Shown here: positions 1-11,689 of the stretch, one piece after another
How positions within the stretch are numbered: the first letter of the stretch is position 1
How the letters are laid out: the number at the start of each line of letters is the position of its first letter
Assembly (NCBI GenBank): GCA_015501585.1
Contig: JADNRY010000462.1
Span: 1-46,631, forward strand
Direction of reading: 5' to 3'
DNA: 46,631 nt
DNA from: Rhodocollybia butyracea
Lineage: Eukaryota; Basidiomycota; Agaricomycetes; Agaricales; Omphalotaceae
Translations under genes and position numbers: made by a program
The notes under the pieces: model-generated
Told to the model about the DNA's origin: nothing
Database searches by the model: none
Seen by the model: the letters and a program-made list of their open reading frames with translations, nothing else

Positions 1-75
1 AGTGCAGGTAATGCTCTTGTGTTATAGCTTGTAAGTACATATGAGTCTGATTTTTTTTAGTGAAAGGATATCTTA

Positions 76-264
76 CATCTGCAAAACCTGGGTTTTGATC
101 AAAGCAATTCTATTCAGTTGCTATTCAGTCCAAAGCATCTCAGAGCAAGGGTACTCGCTGTAGAGCACTCTGAGCTGCTCTGGGTTGCTTTGGCAGCTTG
201 GACAGCTTTGGAGCGCTCCAGAGTGCTCCAGAGCAGCCAAAGCTCATCCCAGGTTTTGCAGATG
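76..264. mobile_element. TA-flanked palindromic MITE (mariner-like)
   Basis: A 17-bp terminal inverted repeat (CATCTGCAAAACCTGGG at 76-92, its complement at 248-264) is bounded by TA on both sides (74-75 and 265-266). The interior is rich in GAGCGCTC/GAGCACTC-type palindromes and has no coding frame. TA duplication plus short inverted ends fits a non-autonomous Tc1/mariner-type element. Similar GCTCTGG-rich sequence recurs near 36.8 kb and 40.45 kb without clear ends. Confidence 0.6.
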
Positions 265-266
265 TA

Positions 267-3200
267 GAAGGCACTGGAAACAGGCACAGGACACTAATGA
301 CCCAGAGATCTTCCTTCTTGAAGCTACGTCAGCAGTTTCAGCTGAATCAGCCCAAGGATGGATTAGACACCCTATACCCCATACTATTTCTGTTTCTTTA
401 CATATTTTTTACTTCATAATGATTAACCTGTGTGCCCATTGATAGGGCTAACTATGGGTATGTGGGCAGAAGGCAAAACAACACCAACACAAACACACAA
501 TCAGACTTTTGAGTTCTGGGGTAATTCAAGATTGATCAATGGACTCTATTGCACAAAATGCTCTATAGTCTCTGGGGTTCTCTTTGTACTTTAACTATTC
601 CTTTCAAAACAAGACTCTGGACTTCAAAACTTTCAAACAAGACAAGACTGGGACTTTAACTTTCAATCAATCAACAACAACAACAACAAGTGCAATGTCT
701 CTTTCTTTGTCTGTTCAAATGCAATCCAAGTTCATTCATGTTCTGTCAGAAGCAAAAGCACTCTGAATAATTCTGTTCTTTCTTCTGCCAGAAGCACCCT
801 ATTACTACAAGCTTGACAGCAAGCTTGTTAACCTGGGGGGAGGGATGCCTGCTCTTTCTGGAGGTCTCCCCTTGATTATATACCCAAGGAAGCCAAGAGT
901 ATTGGTAAGGGGAGCATGTGCTCTGCATACGAGGCTGTATGGCATCATATGGTCAATTCTATTTTGAAATTTTACATCAGACCCGGAAACGGTGAACAGA
1001 GACCGCCCCATGAGGTTGTTTCACTCTATTCAGTTCCATTTCGGATCATAGATGTTCAATCTCGAGTTCTTGGTATGTTCTTTTTCATTCATTCTTGATT
1101 GTCAGTACTTACAGTGACTTATGACTGTAAGTAAGTGTGAACCAGTAGTCCACAGGTTCTATAAGTGAGGGAGGACTTGAAGAAGGATGTGTCTCAGCTA
1201 TTCTCGCTTCGATAATCGTCATCTAAGCCCTGCAACATCAAGTTTCATTCTAATCTTTGAAATACTGCTCCAAGGGGACAGATCTCAGTTCTATGCTGGA
1301 GCATCGGAAAACCACCCGGTATCGGGACGTCTTACCGTATTTCCAACTCGTATAAACTCGTTTCAAGGGTTCATAAAATTTCTAAGGTCTCTGACTGATG
1401 GGTATTGAAGTATGAGCATATCTATAGAAATATAGGTATGTCTCCTCCTAGTACCTACTCAAATATCGTCTCTATGGTCGGGGGACACATGGAGTATAAG
1501 GCGGGAGGGCAGGGGACGTCGACGGGACCTGTTCGGACTCGGTTTGACCCCCACTCTTGTCCTGTATCATCATGCTATGCAATTATTTGAAAATGAGGCA
1601 TTTATCCCAACAACTGATGTAACCATGTTCTGGGACCGGAGAAGTACCCTGGATACCGGTATTTTGATGCCGTCGGATGCCTATGCACTGCTTTCGTTCG
1701 TTCCAGTGCTTCAGGGTCTCTGGTACATTTTATTTCTTGCCCCAGATTGCCCTTTTGCCTGTTCTAAGTTTTATACCCTTAGTAAGGTATTATCATCCTG
1801 AGTAAGCATTTCCTATGGAAGGGAAAGCTTGTAATCGAGTGCTAACTAGTGAAACGATGTAAGAATCGTCCAAACGGTCTGCAACATCGAAGGTTTCATA
1901 GAAAACGGCCTCCTGGTGAGGTAGTTTCAAGTAAATCAATTATATCAAATTCAGAGTATGGGCCGAAATGGCCGATGTTTTGATATCAATGTTAGGCCGT
2001 CGTGCGCGTGAAGCGGTGGCAATACAGGCGTTGTACGAGCTTGTCCAATTTGGGTTTCAGTGAACACAGCACTGGGAGAAGTCCTCCAAGTGGTATGAAC
2101 ACTACGTATCATGCAAAGACTATCCAGTAGTGAGCTTTAAGTCTAGTTTTAGACTCAAAAAGTCTCGGGGCGTATCACCATTGGCATATTGTTTATAACT
2201 TATGAGATATATCCTGATCAGAGCAGGATCAGAGTGTAGGTAAAAGAGTGACATGAGTTGGACTAAATGAGTGATGGGAGTTGGCCAAGTAAGTAAGTAT
2301 ACTACAGCAGAACTAGTACAAAACCAAGTTTCAAATCAAATCAGTTCACTGTGCTTTGAGGCTCTGGCGGTATTGCTTGTTCTATACACACACATCTGTA
2401 TGGATCGTGAGTGTGTAACGAGTCTGCCTATGGGCGACTATGTTGGCCTTGACTACGCGATCCCAGCTGAGCTGGGTACTTGGAATGCCTGTAAGATTGT
2501 CACTTGGTTCAAACTCAAGTTTGATCAGGCGGTCCTTGACAGAATCGTTGAATATGTACTTAGTGCAAGATTCAGTAAGGGAGAGAACATTTTCAGGAAT
2601 GAGAGGCGATGAAGAGTGGATATTGGCAGTGTTTCTAGCTGTAACTGAGACTGACTAACTTTGAGATTGAAATAGAAGACGGTTGCCGCTGTAAGTCATA
2701 GTCATTATCAGTTGCATCTGGGTCTAAGTTGCATTGAGCTGCGCAACTTGAGGGCAAGTGCATCAACAAGGGGAGCAGGAGTGGAAGCAGGAGTTGGAGT
2801 CGATGGAACAACCACTGATGTTGTAGCCGTCGGGGGCAAGTCACGGGTGTTTTAGAACTCTCCTGCTTTGATTTACTCCAGCCGCTCAAGGCATGTGCAG
2901 CATCGTGAAAGTCTCAAAGCATAGACAATTCAAGCAATTAGAATAGTGTGAAAGCGCGCCTTCGTGTGGGCCAGTGTAGCATGTATTGCAATTATTAAAA
3001 TTCTTGGTGATGATTAGTTTGGAATATATCTAGTGTAGCAATTGATAGTTATTCTCAAGCCTAAATTTGTTTGTGCAATTTGACACGGTCAAATACCGTA
3101 TACAGATGATATACAACCTGCATCCATACCGTAATGTTTTCCGACCTTAAGTTTACAGTACAGGTACGGGTTGTCCGTTGTAAGTATGACCCATATCAGA

Positions 3201-3485
3201 TACGGCTGTGCCCGTATACGGTACAGTGCCAAAATTACCAGAGGAAAGGGCCTTTGTTACTTACATACATATTCTCTCTTGCAATTTTTGTTGGGTTTCC
3301 TTGTGAAGTTTTCTTACACAAAAACCTAAGTGAGTGGCTTACATCTTCTGGTGACATAGAGTTCAAAGCAGCTGGACCATGGGCAAGTAGGCAGAAGCCT
3401 GTTGAAGGTTGGAAGCAACCCTGAAGCAACCTCAACTAACTCTCAGAGCGAAGTTTGACTAGATGGTTAAATTAAATTAATGGGT
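267..3485. other. Gene-poor repeat-rich stretch
   Basis: I see no convincing gene in these 3.2 kb. The open frames (for example 2271-2612 and 3134-3424) are short, lack intron signals and recognisable domains, and have no codon bias. Around 3085-3235 there are repeated CGGTAT/ATACGG words in both orientations, which look like the worn end of a transposon. Confidence 0.5.
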
Positions 3486-3493
3486 GATGGCCG

Positions 3494-4792
3494 CAGTGTT
3501 GCCGGGGTTAGGTTCGGTGCGCGAACCCCTTAATTTGGCCAAACCTCGAACCTGAACCTCAGGTTCGGTTCGACGTTTTCCGAACCTTGCACCTGAACCC
3601 CAGGTTTGGGTTTGGAGGTTTGGGTTTGGGTTTGGAGGTTTGGGTTTGGGTTTGGAGGTTTGGGTTTGGGTTTGGAGGTTTGGGTTTGGGTTTGGAGGTT
3701 TGGGTTTGGGTTTGGAGGTTTGGGTTTGGGTTTGGAGGTTTGGGTTTGGGTTTGGAGGTTCGGGTTCGGATTTGAACCTTTGAACCTCAAAAATTTGGCA
3801 AAATTGATAAGATTAATTTACAAACTTACCTTTCTGGCCATGTATGTACCAATGATACTGCATTTTTTCTTAATTAGCACTTGATTAAATGACTGGTGGC
3901 CAGTGAGCATGATGCTCCTCCACTTTCCAAGTTTCTCAGTGTGCAATCATCTGTAATGTCAGTGATACATGCCCTCCAAGTCCAGCCCAGCTTGATAGTG
4001 TATGAGTTAAACCTCATGAAGTGCTCAAGGCTGGGCAGAAAACTTATCTGAGCCTTCAGACAGGGTTTGCGCTGTGGCACTCAGCACTACAAATAATCAC
4101 ACCTCCCGAGAGATCAGATCAAGCTGGATAGTAGACAGATCTTCCATGGATCAATTTAACCACACAATTTATAAATGTGGCTACCTATGTTCATGATGCT
4201 GGAATGTAATCTATCTCATCCTATCATGGTTCTTAGTCTGGCTTTAGTAATTCATTTTCACAAGTTTTGGAAGATGTTTTGTGTTTCCTACCTCTAGGCC
4301 CTCCCAAAGCTTTGCAATAGAGTTTGGTATAGTATAGCCTTATATACGTGAAGTTTTCTTAGTATATTAACCAGATTTCTGGTCAACTTTCAAGGAGCTT
4401 TGCAATCAGTATAATGAGTGCCAAGTTCATTGATCTTATAAATGATCAAGTAAGTATGATAAGAAAAAATTACAAGGCACAAAAACATTGTATCAAGGTA
4501 AATAATTGCATTTTTGAGACAAGGATAAATACTTCACATTAGGTTCCTCAGGAAAAATAGAAACAGGGTTGAAATTTTTGTTCCATGGTGCCAAAAGCAC
4601 ACTAAAAAATTGTATGCGGTTCGGAGGTTCAAACCTCGGTGCACCTTGAACCCAGGTTCACAGACTTCCCGAACCTGCACCTGAACCTTGAGGTTTGGTT
4701 CGAGGAAATTGTCGAACCGCACCTGAACCTTAGGTTCGGTTTGGGTTCAAACCCGGTGCAGGAGGTTCTCGAACTGACCTGCGGCAACACTG
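3494..4792. mobile_element. Non-autonomous hAT-type element, 1299 bp
   Basis: The element starts CAGTGTTGCCGGGG and ends with the complementary GCGGCAACACTG. It is flanked by a perfect 8-bp duplication GATGGCCG at 3486-3493 and 4793-4800, the target-site length of hAT transposases. Both subterminal zones (3497-3790 and 4616-4790) are packed with GGTTCGG/CCGAACC words, the kind of short repeats hAT transposases bind. The centre (3790-4610) has no transposase frame, so it would need a transposase supplied from elsewhere. A related right end lies at 22805-22984. Confidence 0.82.
3617..3756. repeat. 20-bp G-rich tandem repeat, 7 perfect units
   Basis: Seven identical 20-bp units (GGTTTGGGTTTGGGTTTGGA) follow one shortened unit (3603-3616) and precede a diverged one (3757-3775). 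The long open frames on both strands here (3530-3790 minus, 3587-3884 plus) are by-products of the repeat and not genes. The strand with runs of G separated by TTT could form G-quadruplexes. It lies in the left subterminal zone of the hAT element. Confidence 0.95.
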
Positions 4793-4800
4793 GATGGCCG

Positions 4801-5780
4801 CATAACAGAGCAGTGACAAGACAATGCTTTGCCTTGTAGTCGGGGATTGCTGCACAGCAGCATTAAGGATTAAATACACAAACAAGTGACGAGAATAGTG
4901 GTATAGTTGTTGTGAATGTACAAATATGAAGAGAACAAATATGAAGTTCAGCAGATTTTCAGCGAAATCTGTTGTGGAATAAGTGATCTGGTAACACTTG
5001 TGCACTCGGTTGTTAGACCTTTAGTACAATTTTCTGGCTCACCCCCAGGACTTCTACAGTATTTATACTACTTACAATACCTTCTAGAATATTCTACATA
5101 GTACTGGTAAGTAGGCTGAGTAAGGAATGAGTAATACTAAAGAAAGTACTACAATGTTCCAGTACAGACTCAAATCTACAACAAAATCCAAAGAGGGTCG
5201 GTCAAGAGTTAGCCTGCTGAAATCAACTTTCAGCAACAATAAATAATTATTTCAGCACCATTTCAGCGGGTTTTTTAATGCCACTTTGACTGTCCCTAAT
5301 ATTGCATTATATACCTCACAACTAACATATCAAGAGCTTACAATTATACAGTAAGTGTGATGTACTGTTTTGTAGCTTTTCTTGTTCGAGGGCATTTGAG
5401 ACAAAATCTGTCTCTGTTTCTCATGGTTACTTTCGCACTGTGTTTTGTCTTATTCGTGATTTTGGCAAGTTAAGATATATTTAACAACTAAACCTGGCCG
5501 CAACTTTATTCCTTACCTAGCATACAAGTGATTGACAGAAAAAACGGTGGTCCCAAGGGATTTTTTCATCTTCCAGGTGCACTCTAGTTTGAAAAATGAT
5601 GGAAAACCGATTGAAAACAGAGCCCACAAAAGATTAATACTTACTAGGCCTCAGAAATCACATACAACATAAGTATAGAGTATATTTAACTATTAGAAGA
5701 ACCCAGAAGGGTACTGAGCAAAATTGAGGCCGTGAGAGACGTTTGTCTCATTTGCCGGTAGTGTCTCATTGAGCGGTAAA
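4801..5780. other. No gene seen
   Basis: AT-rich DNA with no supported gene. Between 5215 and 5275 several TTTCAGC/GCTGAAA words form imperfect palindromes, possibly a degraded transposon end. Part of 4800-4870 (around GTAGTCGGGGATTGC) recurs in inverted orientation at 36990-37060, so it is an interspersed repeat. Confidence 0.5.
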
Positions 5781-6226
5781 ATGACTGTAGTCAGCAAAGG
5801 CGCCGACGCGTTGGGAAAGGTCATCGACAACGTTGCACATGGACGGGATGCAGGATATGGGTTGAATGAATTGATCCCGGGCATGGGAGACTCGAGTTTC
5901 GATTGGGGAGAGATGGCGCAAACGGGAGTGAGCTTCGGCAAGCTGATCTTATTAGTAAGCATCGGTAATTTGGGCTAATTCAATTACTAGGATTGGGTTT
6001 CGCTTCTACCAAGTTTAAGACTAGTAAGCTGACTGGAGAGTTCCGTCCCAATGGCGGACCGAAGGGCCTGATGCCCAAGGTGAAAGGGATCCTCGGGCTT
6101 GGAAAAGGGACGGGCTTGAATGGTTATGCGGTGGAGTACCCGTTGGGACAGAACCTACTCAAGCTTGCTCCTATCAAGGACTCGGCTTCCGTTATCCCCT
6201 TGCGTTATACCAGTCTGGGTTTCTGA
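5781..6226 (+). CDS. Small two-exon protein of unknown function
   Basis: I do not recognise this protein. The ATG at 5781 opens a frame beginning MTVVSKGADALGKVIDNV. A good donor (GTAAGC at 5955) and an AAG acceptor ending at 6013 remove a 59-bp intron and join it in phase to the frame ending SVIPLRYTSLGF and TGA at 6224-6226, giving about 128 aa. Codon use is the best reason to believe it: third positions are mostly G or C (GTC, ATC, GAC, AAC, AAG), unlike the surrounding AT-rich DNA. The product is glycine- and lysine-rich with no signal peptide or membrane segment. A minus-strand frame (5693-5962) overlaps exon 1 and is probably its shadow. It may be a fragment of a once longer gene. Confidence 0.35.
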
Positions 6227-6439
6227 TAAACAAAGAGCCACTTCAGCTGTTTAGGAATGTCGATTTGCTGTTGTATAGTGTACCATAGATATCGGAAATG
6301 ATTTCATCGTCCTGAGATTGAATCAGGAATCTAGTAACTAATTGAGGACGCCACGCGGTATGATGTCCTAGGTTGTCTTGAATGTGCTGGAAAAAGCGAA
6401 AGCAGAGAAGAATGTTGTATTCGACGTTCCAGTAATAGT

Positions 6440-6830
6440 TCATGTTGATTTAAACGTTGACTCTCCAGGATAGAGCAGAATCTGGAGAAAAGTTCTGGTT
6501 GTTGACTTGTGATCCAGGAAAGAACGGAAAAGAGAGCACGTACATTGTACATCTTGAGGAAGACTCTGAAAGAGTACAAGCCATAACTTCACTTGCGGTC
6601 CTCCGAAGAATCGCGGGCCCGGTCGAATCTTGAGTACGTGCTGAGGCAGACCGTAGAACTCGCCGACAAGTTCTGAAGATAAAGTTTCCGTAAACCAGTC
6701 CTTTCCAATCTTCTCACCATCCAAATGTGTAGCGACATGCATTGTACGTGTAGATGGCTATAGTGAACCCGATAAAGAAGGATTCAGTGAGATATATTTG
6801 TTGCCCAGGAGTAAGGCTAGATATAAGGGA
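6440..6830 (-). pseudogene. Copy A, segment 1 of a duplicated unknown gene
   Basis: This stretch aligns by eye with 11085-11590. Both copies share near-identical runs such as the one around AGTACAAGCCATAACTTCAC (about 6565 and 11198), and both have ACCATCCAAATGTG and GAACCCGATAAAG. The longest frame is on the minus strand (6440-6742, with a GGPQVKLWLVLF stretch repeated in copy B), but indels make the frames of the two copies disagree. Copy B also has about 100 bp missing here. I do not recognise the family, and the coding strand is not certain. Confidence 0.4.
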
Positions 6831-7349
6831 GGTGGGCGTCCAAAGCCATGGTTTCACGGCGGCTACGAAATACCGCAGCCGGACCGTTGCAGCTGGATAA
6901 TTTGCACGACTTCAACTCGTCGTTTCTACCCTCTTTCCTCAACTCTCCACACACGGAAAACCAGAATGCTGCTCCAGTCTCGGCAGCCAGTCTCAAGATT
7001 TTTCCCAGACGGGTTGCTTGAATGATATGAGGAATTTTTTAAACTCTCCATGCATGCTTGTACATTGCCCGCAGCCTGTGCGAACCAAGTGGCATATCTT
7101 TCTCTCTCTAACATCTCCGTCTAACGTCTTTGGAATTACCCTTTTCCCAACATGACGAGTTGAATTCATTCTACCCGTGTATGAGCCTCAGGAAGAATGG
7201 CAGATTACACGTTCGTCATTTCTTCCGTTCTGGATTTCTCTCTCTAATCTGATGATATCTTTTTCCGTCCTCCTAACCTCCCACACCTGTTTTTTCTTCC
7301 TTCGCCAACAAAAATTCTCCTCATCCCTCGTAGATGCGCTATTCCCTCT

Positions 7350-8370
7350 AATGTTCTCTTGGTACTATCCCCAACCGTTTCTACCACCATCCCAAAACTC
7401 CCCAAACTCCCGACCCATCTCCTCCGGGGGCTCTTCCATTTGGTCTCCTTCTCCCGGCGTCCTTCCTCGTCGATGCCATGGCAAAGCATCTGTCGCGAAA
7501 CCATGGCTTGCTGCGTCTCCTATAGAAGAGCGGTGGTATGCGGATGCAATAGAAGGAGGGAAATAAGCTGTGAGATGCAGAGAAGGAGCGGAGGAAGATC
7601 CTCGTAGAAATGTGTGCTGCTACAGAAGGGGCCAGCCGGAGAGTGCTGATAAGATGTTTCTTGACTGGAAGGAGTTGCAGAAGGCCTCCTCGTACAGCTA
7701 CAATTTCGTCAGAGACGCGTTAAATACCGTTTTGCAGTCTGACAAGACTGAGAAGACTGGGAAGACGAATACAGTAGGGTATTTGTCGTAGGTCGTGTGG
7801 TATTTATTGGCAAGGGGCGTTGTGAGTGGGATGATGGTTGGAATGTGGATTATGGGAGTATTGGGAACGCGACAGTGAGGTGGTGGGACTGATGGGATTC
7901 GGTGGGAACGGAAATGAAATGAGAATAACTCGTTGGAGGTGTTCAAACGGCAGGGTGATTGGTCGTTCTTTTTTTTGTATCATTCGTTTTACTGGTTCCT
8001 TTTGCTGCTTGGTTATTTCCGGAACCAGCCCTCGATGTCCATATCCCGCAAAGCCGTAAAGGACCTCCATGAAGACGCCAATGTCGTAACCCGTTTGTGT
8101 TGTGTGCTCGCAGGACACAGGCAGCCTCAGGCTTAGGGAACCACAAGTGATACGGTGCAGGTGGACTTTCCGCCTAGTATAAGTATGGGTATAGATGCCA
8201 ATGTCGACTCTCCCGGCTTTCTGGAGTCTCTTGCATCCCTGATTTTCAACTCCATTACCTCCCTCGCCTCACCAATCACCACCTCCTCTACCACGCGCAT
8301 CTTACCCACCTTCTCACCCCGCTCTCCGCCTCGCCTTCTGGCGCTAGCTCATGTCGTCGACATGACATGA
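7350..8370 (+). pseudogene. Copy A, segment 2 of a duplicated unknown gene
   Basis: Aligns with 12870-13900 over about 1 kb. Shared translated pieces include SADKMF versus SADAVF, a serine-rich run ending in YN, LNTVLQSDKT versus LNTVLQSEKT, VKDL, and QVDFPPSISMG versus QVDSPPSMG. The frame is broken several times (stops near 7566, 7791 and 8136), so no single product is possible. The pattern of conserved peptide blocks with decayed linkers suggests a former spliced gene. The family is not recognised. Confidence 0.45.
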
Positions 8371-8384
8371 TATGTATCATTGAA

Positions 8385-8775
8385 GTGCTCGACTCTTGGA
8401 TGGGGCAGTGGACGGGACATGAGGTTGACGCCTGGGGGAAGCAGTGAAGCGATATTCCCTGGATTTCACAGGTTGATTGCTCTATAATCGTAGTTTTCGC
8501 ATATCCGTTACTGACTTTACCCCCTCTCTTGCTTTATATCAACTCAGATATTGACCTTCCTCCAACCGCTCCTCGACACCACGTTCCTCACGCTCATCCA
8601 GACGCCGCCCGCATATCACCTCCTCCGGAAATTTAAAGCGTATGTGGAGGAGACGGGGGGGATGCATGGGGCATTGGAGGTGTTCGTTAGGGCATAGGCT
8701 AAAGTATTGAAAGAGGCAAAAGAAGGGAAAGAAGGGAAGGAGGTGCTGGAGTGGAGGCAGAAGAGGAGATTTCAC
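8385..8775 (+). pseudogene. Copy A, segment 3 (C-terminal part) of the duplicated gene
   Basis: Aligns with 16077-16600. After a likely intron ending CAACTCAG at about 8548, the frame reads ILTFLQPLLDTTF, then LTLIQTPPAYHLLRKFKAYV, followed by ALEVFVRA, a stop, and a lysine/glutamate-rich tail. Copy B reads FLQPLSNITFF, TLIQTPPTYRLPRKFKAYV and then a basic tail. The conserved end looks like a short amphipathic segment followed by a charged coiled coil. I cannot name the family. Confidence 0.45.
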
Positions 8776-9307
8776 TGTCATTTTGTGAGGCTATCTGGGA
8801 TCTTGTCTGGGATGGTGGTCGTACAATTTGGATATTCCAGGGGACAGTAGTAGGCATTTATACATGGCATTTATAGATGTACAACAGTGTGTCTGCGCAG
8901 TGGCTGATCCTCGAAGCTGGGACCTCTTGACCGAGGACTTCTCAACGAGCTGAATATGCCCTGCACAGGCGCCTGCACCATAATTACGCGCTATGTATGT
9001 GATACCATTTTTTCATTTTTTTCTTACCCCCGTCAACATGACACAGATTGACTCAGGCACATTGAAGCTTCCCAGAACTGTCCGCATAAATAGGCCATAA
9101 TTTGGGATTAGCTGAAAATGCAAGGCGTATCGAAGACCTGAGTAACAACTCCCAGAAGAAACTGGATTATCACAGAGCTAAGTACAGCGTGAATACGTGT
9201 TTTAGAAATACAAGGAAAATTTGATAAATAGAAAGTATTCTCTGAGGGCTCGCAGGCAAGTTAGACAGAGGGCTGAGCTTGGAATGGTGAAATGTAGTAC
9301 CACTAAC
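8776..9307. other. No gene seen downstream of the terpene synthase remnant
   Basis: This is where the C-terminal half of the minus-strand terpene synthase should lie. I find neither an NDxxSxxxE-type metal-binding triad nor any other recognisable exon, so that half is absent or beyond recognition. Confidence 0.5.
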
Positions 9308-9851
9308 CTCTAATCCAGGTGCTTCTGCCGCTCGTTTAAAGCCTGAGATCCGATCCGACTTCTTATGAACGTGGATGTAATCATCGGCAAGGAAGAATAT
9401 TCCACAGAGTCGGGCAACCCATATCATACAATTAAAGTCGGCACCCGGAGCACCTATATATTGGTATCATTCAGTTCAGGTAAACAGATATGAGTGCCAG
9501 GGTAACAAATGAGGGGCCTCACTTACTCCATGTAGAAAATCCACCATAATTGTAATGCGAGATGATGGCACGATCCTTCTCGTTTTCAAATGGCCACTCC
9601 TATTGGTGTCTCATGATAGTGGACCAAAGCTGACTAGAGAGCCCCTACCTTCAACAAGAATTCATCGGTGAGTCTGTAAAGCTCTACACAAGTTGAAAAA
9701 GAAAATCAGATTACAAGCTCAGATTCATTTCTAAATTATCACCTCTCCATCCTGGGTGGTTACGAGCTGGTGGATAAGGCTGTCCAGCTTAGGGTGGAAA
9801 AGGTGAGACTTTGCCCAACTTGAGATTCGGGGGAACAGGCAAAGATTCCAT
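9308..9851 (-). pseudogene. Terpene synthase (class I), broken N-terminal fragment
   Basis: Four exons can be joined on the minus strand: 9851-9743, 9681-9649, 9599-9527 and 9453-9308, separated by introns of 61, 49 and 73 bp with good GT/AG ends. The joined frame reads HPKLDSLIHQL, then LYRLTDEFLLKEWPFENEKD, then APGADFNCMIWVARL and FFLADDYIHVH. This matches the order seen in basidiomycete class I terpene cyclases, which ionise farnesyl or related diphosphates: a WPF-E/NEK block, then an aromatic helix ending in the Asp-rich metal-binding motif. Two defects make it a relic: one extra A in exon 1 (in the GGCAAAG near 9805) shifts the frame, and the C-terminal half with the second metal-binding motif is missing. 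The third acidic position of the DDxxD-type motif is also His. Start taken as the ATG at 9851. Confidence 0.6.
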
Positions 9852-9859
9852 TGTTGAGC

Positions 9860-10780
9860 AGAAAGGCTGTAAATTTGTGTGGACTCAAGGACTCCGCACA
9901 AGCGAGCTTTAATGAGGGGTCAGGCTGTCCAACGTCACCTTTTAAAGCTCAGCAACAGTATGCTGTTGACTCTTTCACTCATCGTATGGCACATAAGACA
10001 TTGATAAGGGGCCAAATCCAAGAAAACTGATGCATTATTTGGTAACTTCCACACCGGCTGGAACTACAGGCAATGCTTCTCCCGCAAGTGCTTGATATGG
10101 TCCTGTTGGATTAAGTCACTCCTTTATGCTGTTCAAAACCGGGAATAATTCAAGTTAGCTCCGGGGATAAATCAGTGATTGCTTTAGCTCCGTTACTGAT
10201 TGTGAGACGTTAGCGCTTTAGGCGTAGATGGATTTATACCTGGCTCCGCCATTGTCTCACAGCCACGCCGCAGCTGTGGGAGAAAGAAAAAGATAGGTTC
10301 ATGCCTTCCAATGTCGACCCAGAACACCGAATGATCAATTTTCTCCTGTTCTCCTACAAAGTGACACAGCCAGCCTTACCTAGCAATACAAAGTCAAAAA
10401 CAGACATATCATCACTCGTACAAGTTGGATACTTCTACGGTGAGACAGCTACACAAGCTAACAGGGACCCAGCTGCTTACCTGCTAACACCCCCTTGCTC
10501 TCTCTCCCCAGATCGCTGCCATTCAGTTCAGCTTTCCTTTGAAGTTTGGCTTATCTCCTTCTTCCGAGTTGAGTCTTAATTCTTCCGGATTGTCCAAAAG
10601 GAAGGAGGAACATAGCTGCCTATCAGTGAACGACTGGAAGTAATCGTCTGTAAATGTGTACAGATCATTCTCTGACTGACGCCACAGGCAGACAGCCTGA
10701 AGGTCAGAAACCATGTACTTGCTTCTTCTTCCTCTCCCATCAACTCCATCAACCCCACAGGTCCTCTTTGTGTACAAAGA
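9860..10780. other. Spacer with only weak frames
   Basis: Frames at 10301-10579 (plus) and 10523-10801 (minus) are short and unlike anything I know. The minus frame has a plausible acidic, soluble composition, but no splice partners were found. Confidence 0.35.
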
Positions 10781-10834
10781 AACTAAAATACTTCCGAACA
10801 ATACCTACAAAGACATTGAAGACCGTCCCCCAAG

Positions 10835-10930
10835 AATTGATCCAGTGTAAGTGCTGTAAGAATACTGTGTTGCAGTCTGAAAAGACTGGGAAGGTGGAGC
10901 GAATGTAGGGTATTCGTCAAACTCTTACAT
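10835..10930 (+). pseudogene. Third scrap (copy C) of the duplicated gene
   Basis: About 95 bp match 7720-7795 and 13265-13335. All three encode a version of NTVLQSEKTGK followed by a stop and a TAGGGTATTCGTC-like sequence. It is too short to be functional and shows that the segment was copied at least three times here. Confidence 0.5.
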
Positions 10931-11012
10931 GCAAATTTGGAAACGGTATTTCGTCTTTCTCTATCATGCATGATAACGGTATTATTGCTGGGATTACATT
11001 GTCGAAGGATAG

Positions 11013-11660
11013 CTAGACTGTCCATTTTGGAGCTGGTGCATGATAGGCGGACAGTTGAGTGGCCTTCAATTGTATTCGACGATCCAGTACTAGTCGTTGA
11101 CCCTCCAAGGATAGGGCGGAAAAAAAAGTTCTGTTTGTCGATTCGTGATCCAGGAGTGGATGGAAAAGTAAGATAACATGTCCTTGCACATCTTGAAGAA
11201 AGAGTACAAGCCATAACTTCACTTGCGGTCCTCCAAATTTCCCACCTCTGAAATGCTCATGATCAACTATCACAAAACTATCAGACCACAAATGCCATCG
11301 GTGTGAATACAATGTACAGTGACGTTGCCTCGTGAGTCAGTGGTCCCGGTCGAATCTTGAGCTTGAGCTTGAGCTCGAGCACTTGAGTACTTGAGTATTT
11401 GAGTGAGAGAGACGGTGCGTACTAGTAGAACTTGTGAATGAGTTCTGAAGATAAAATTACCCAGTCCTTTCTGATCCTCTTACCATCCAAATGTGAGGCA
11501 ACATATGTTGTATGCGTAGATGGCAATAGTGAACCCGATAAAGACAAATTCTGTGATAATATTTGTTGCTCGAGAGTAAGGTTAGATAAGGTTCGGCCGT
11601 ATGTGCCAATAGGCGCCCGACTGTATTAAGCGCCCGCGTGGCTTCTTTGACCCCCGTCAA
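11013..11660 (-). pseudogene. Copy B, segment 1 of the duplicated gene
   Basis: Counterpart of 6440-6830. It keeps GGPQVKLWLVLF on the minus strand and about 100 bp that copy A lacks (11240-11345, minus reading LTHEATSLYIVFTPMAF). A CTTGAG/CTCGAG microrepeat expansion sits at 11353-11405. Frames are interrupted; function unknown. Confidence 0.4.
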
Positions 11661-11689
11661 ACTACATGATGACTCCGACCCAGACGCCT

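Noticed and set aside
3617..3756. Interstitial telomere
   Set aside because: Units are GGTTTGGG-based with period 20, lack TTAGGG, and lie in a transposon's subterminal zone.
3530..3884. Proteins rich in PNPN or GLGL repeats on both strands
   Set aside because: They are translations of a 20-bp tandem repeat that happens to be stop-free in several frames; no splice sites or flanking coding sequence.
5693..5962. Minus-strand gene opposite the 5781 gene
   Set aside because: Codon bias and the splice join support the plus strand; the minus frame has no matching continuation through 5993-6226.
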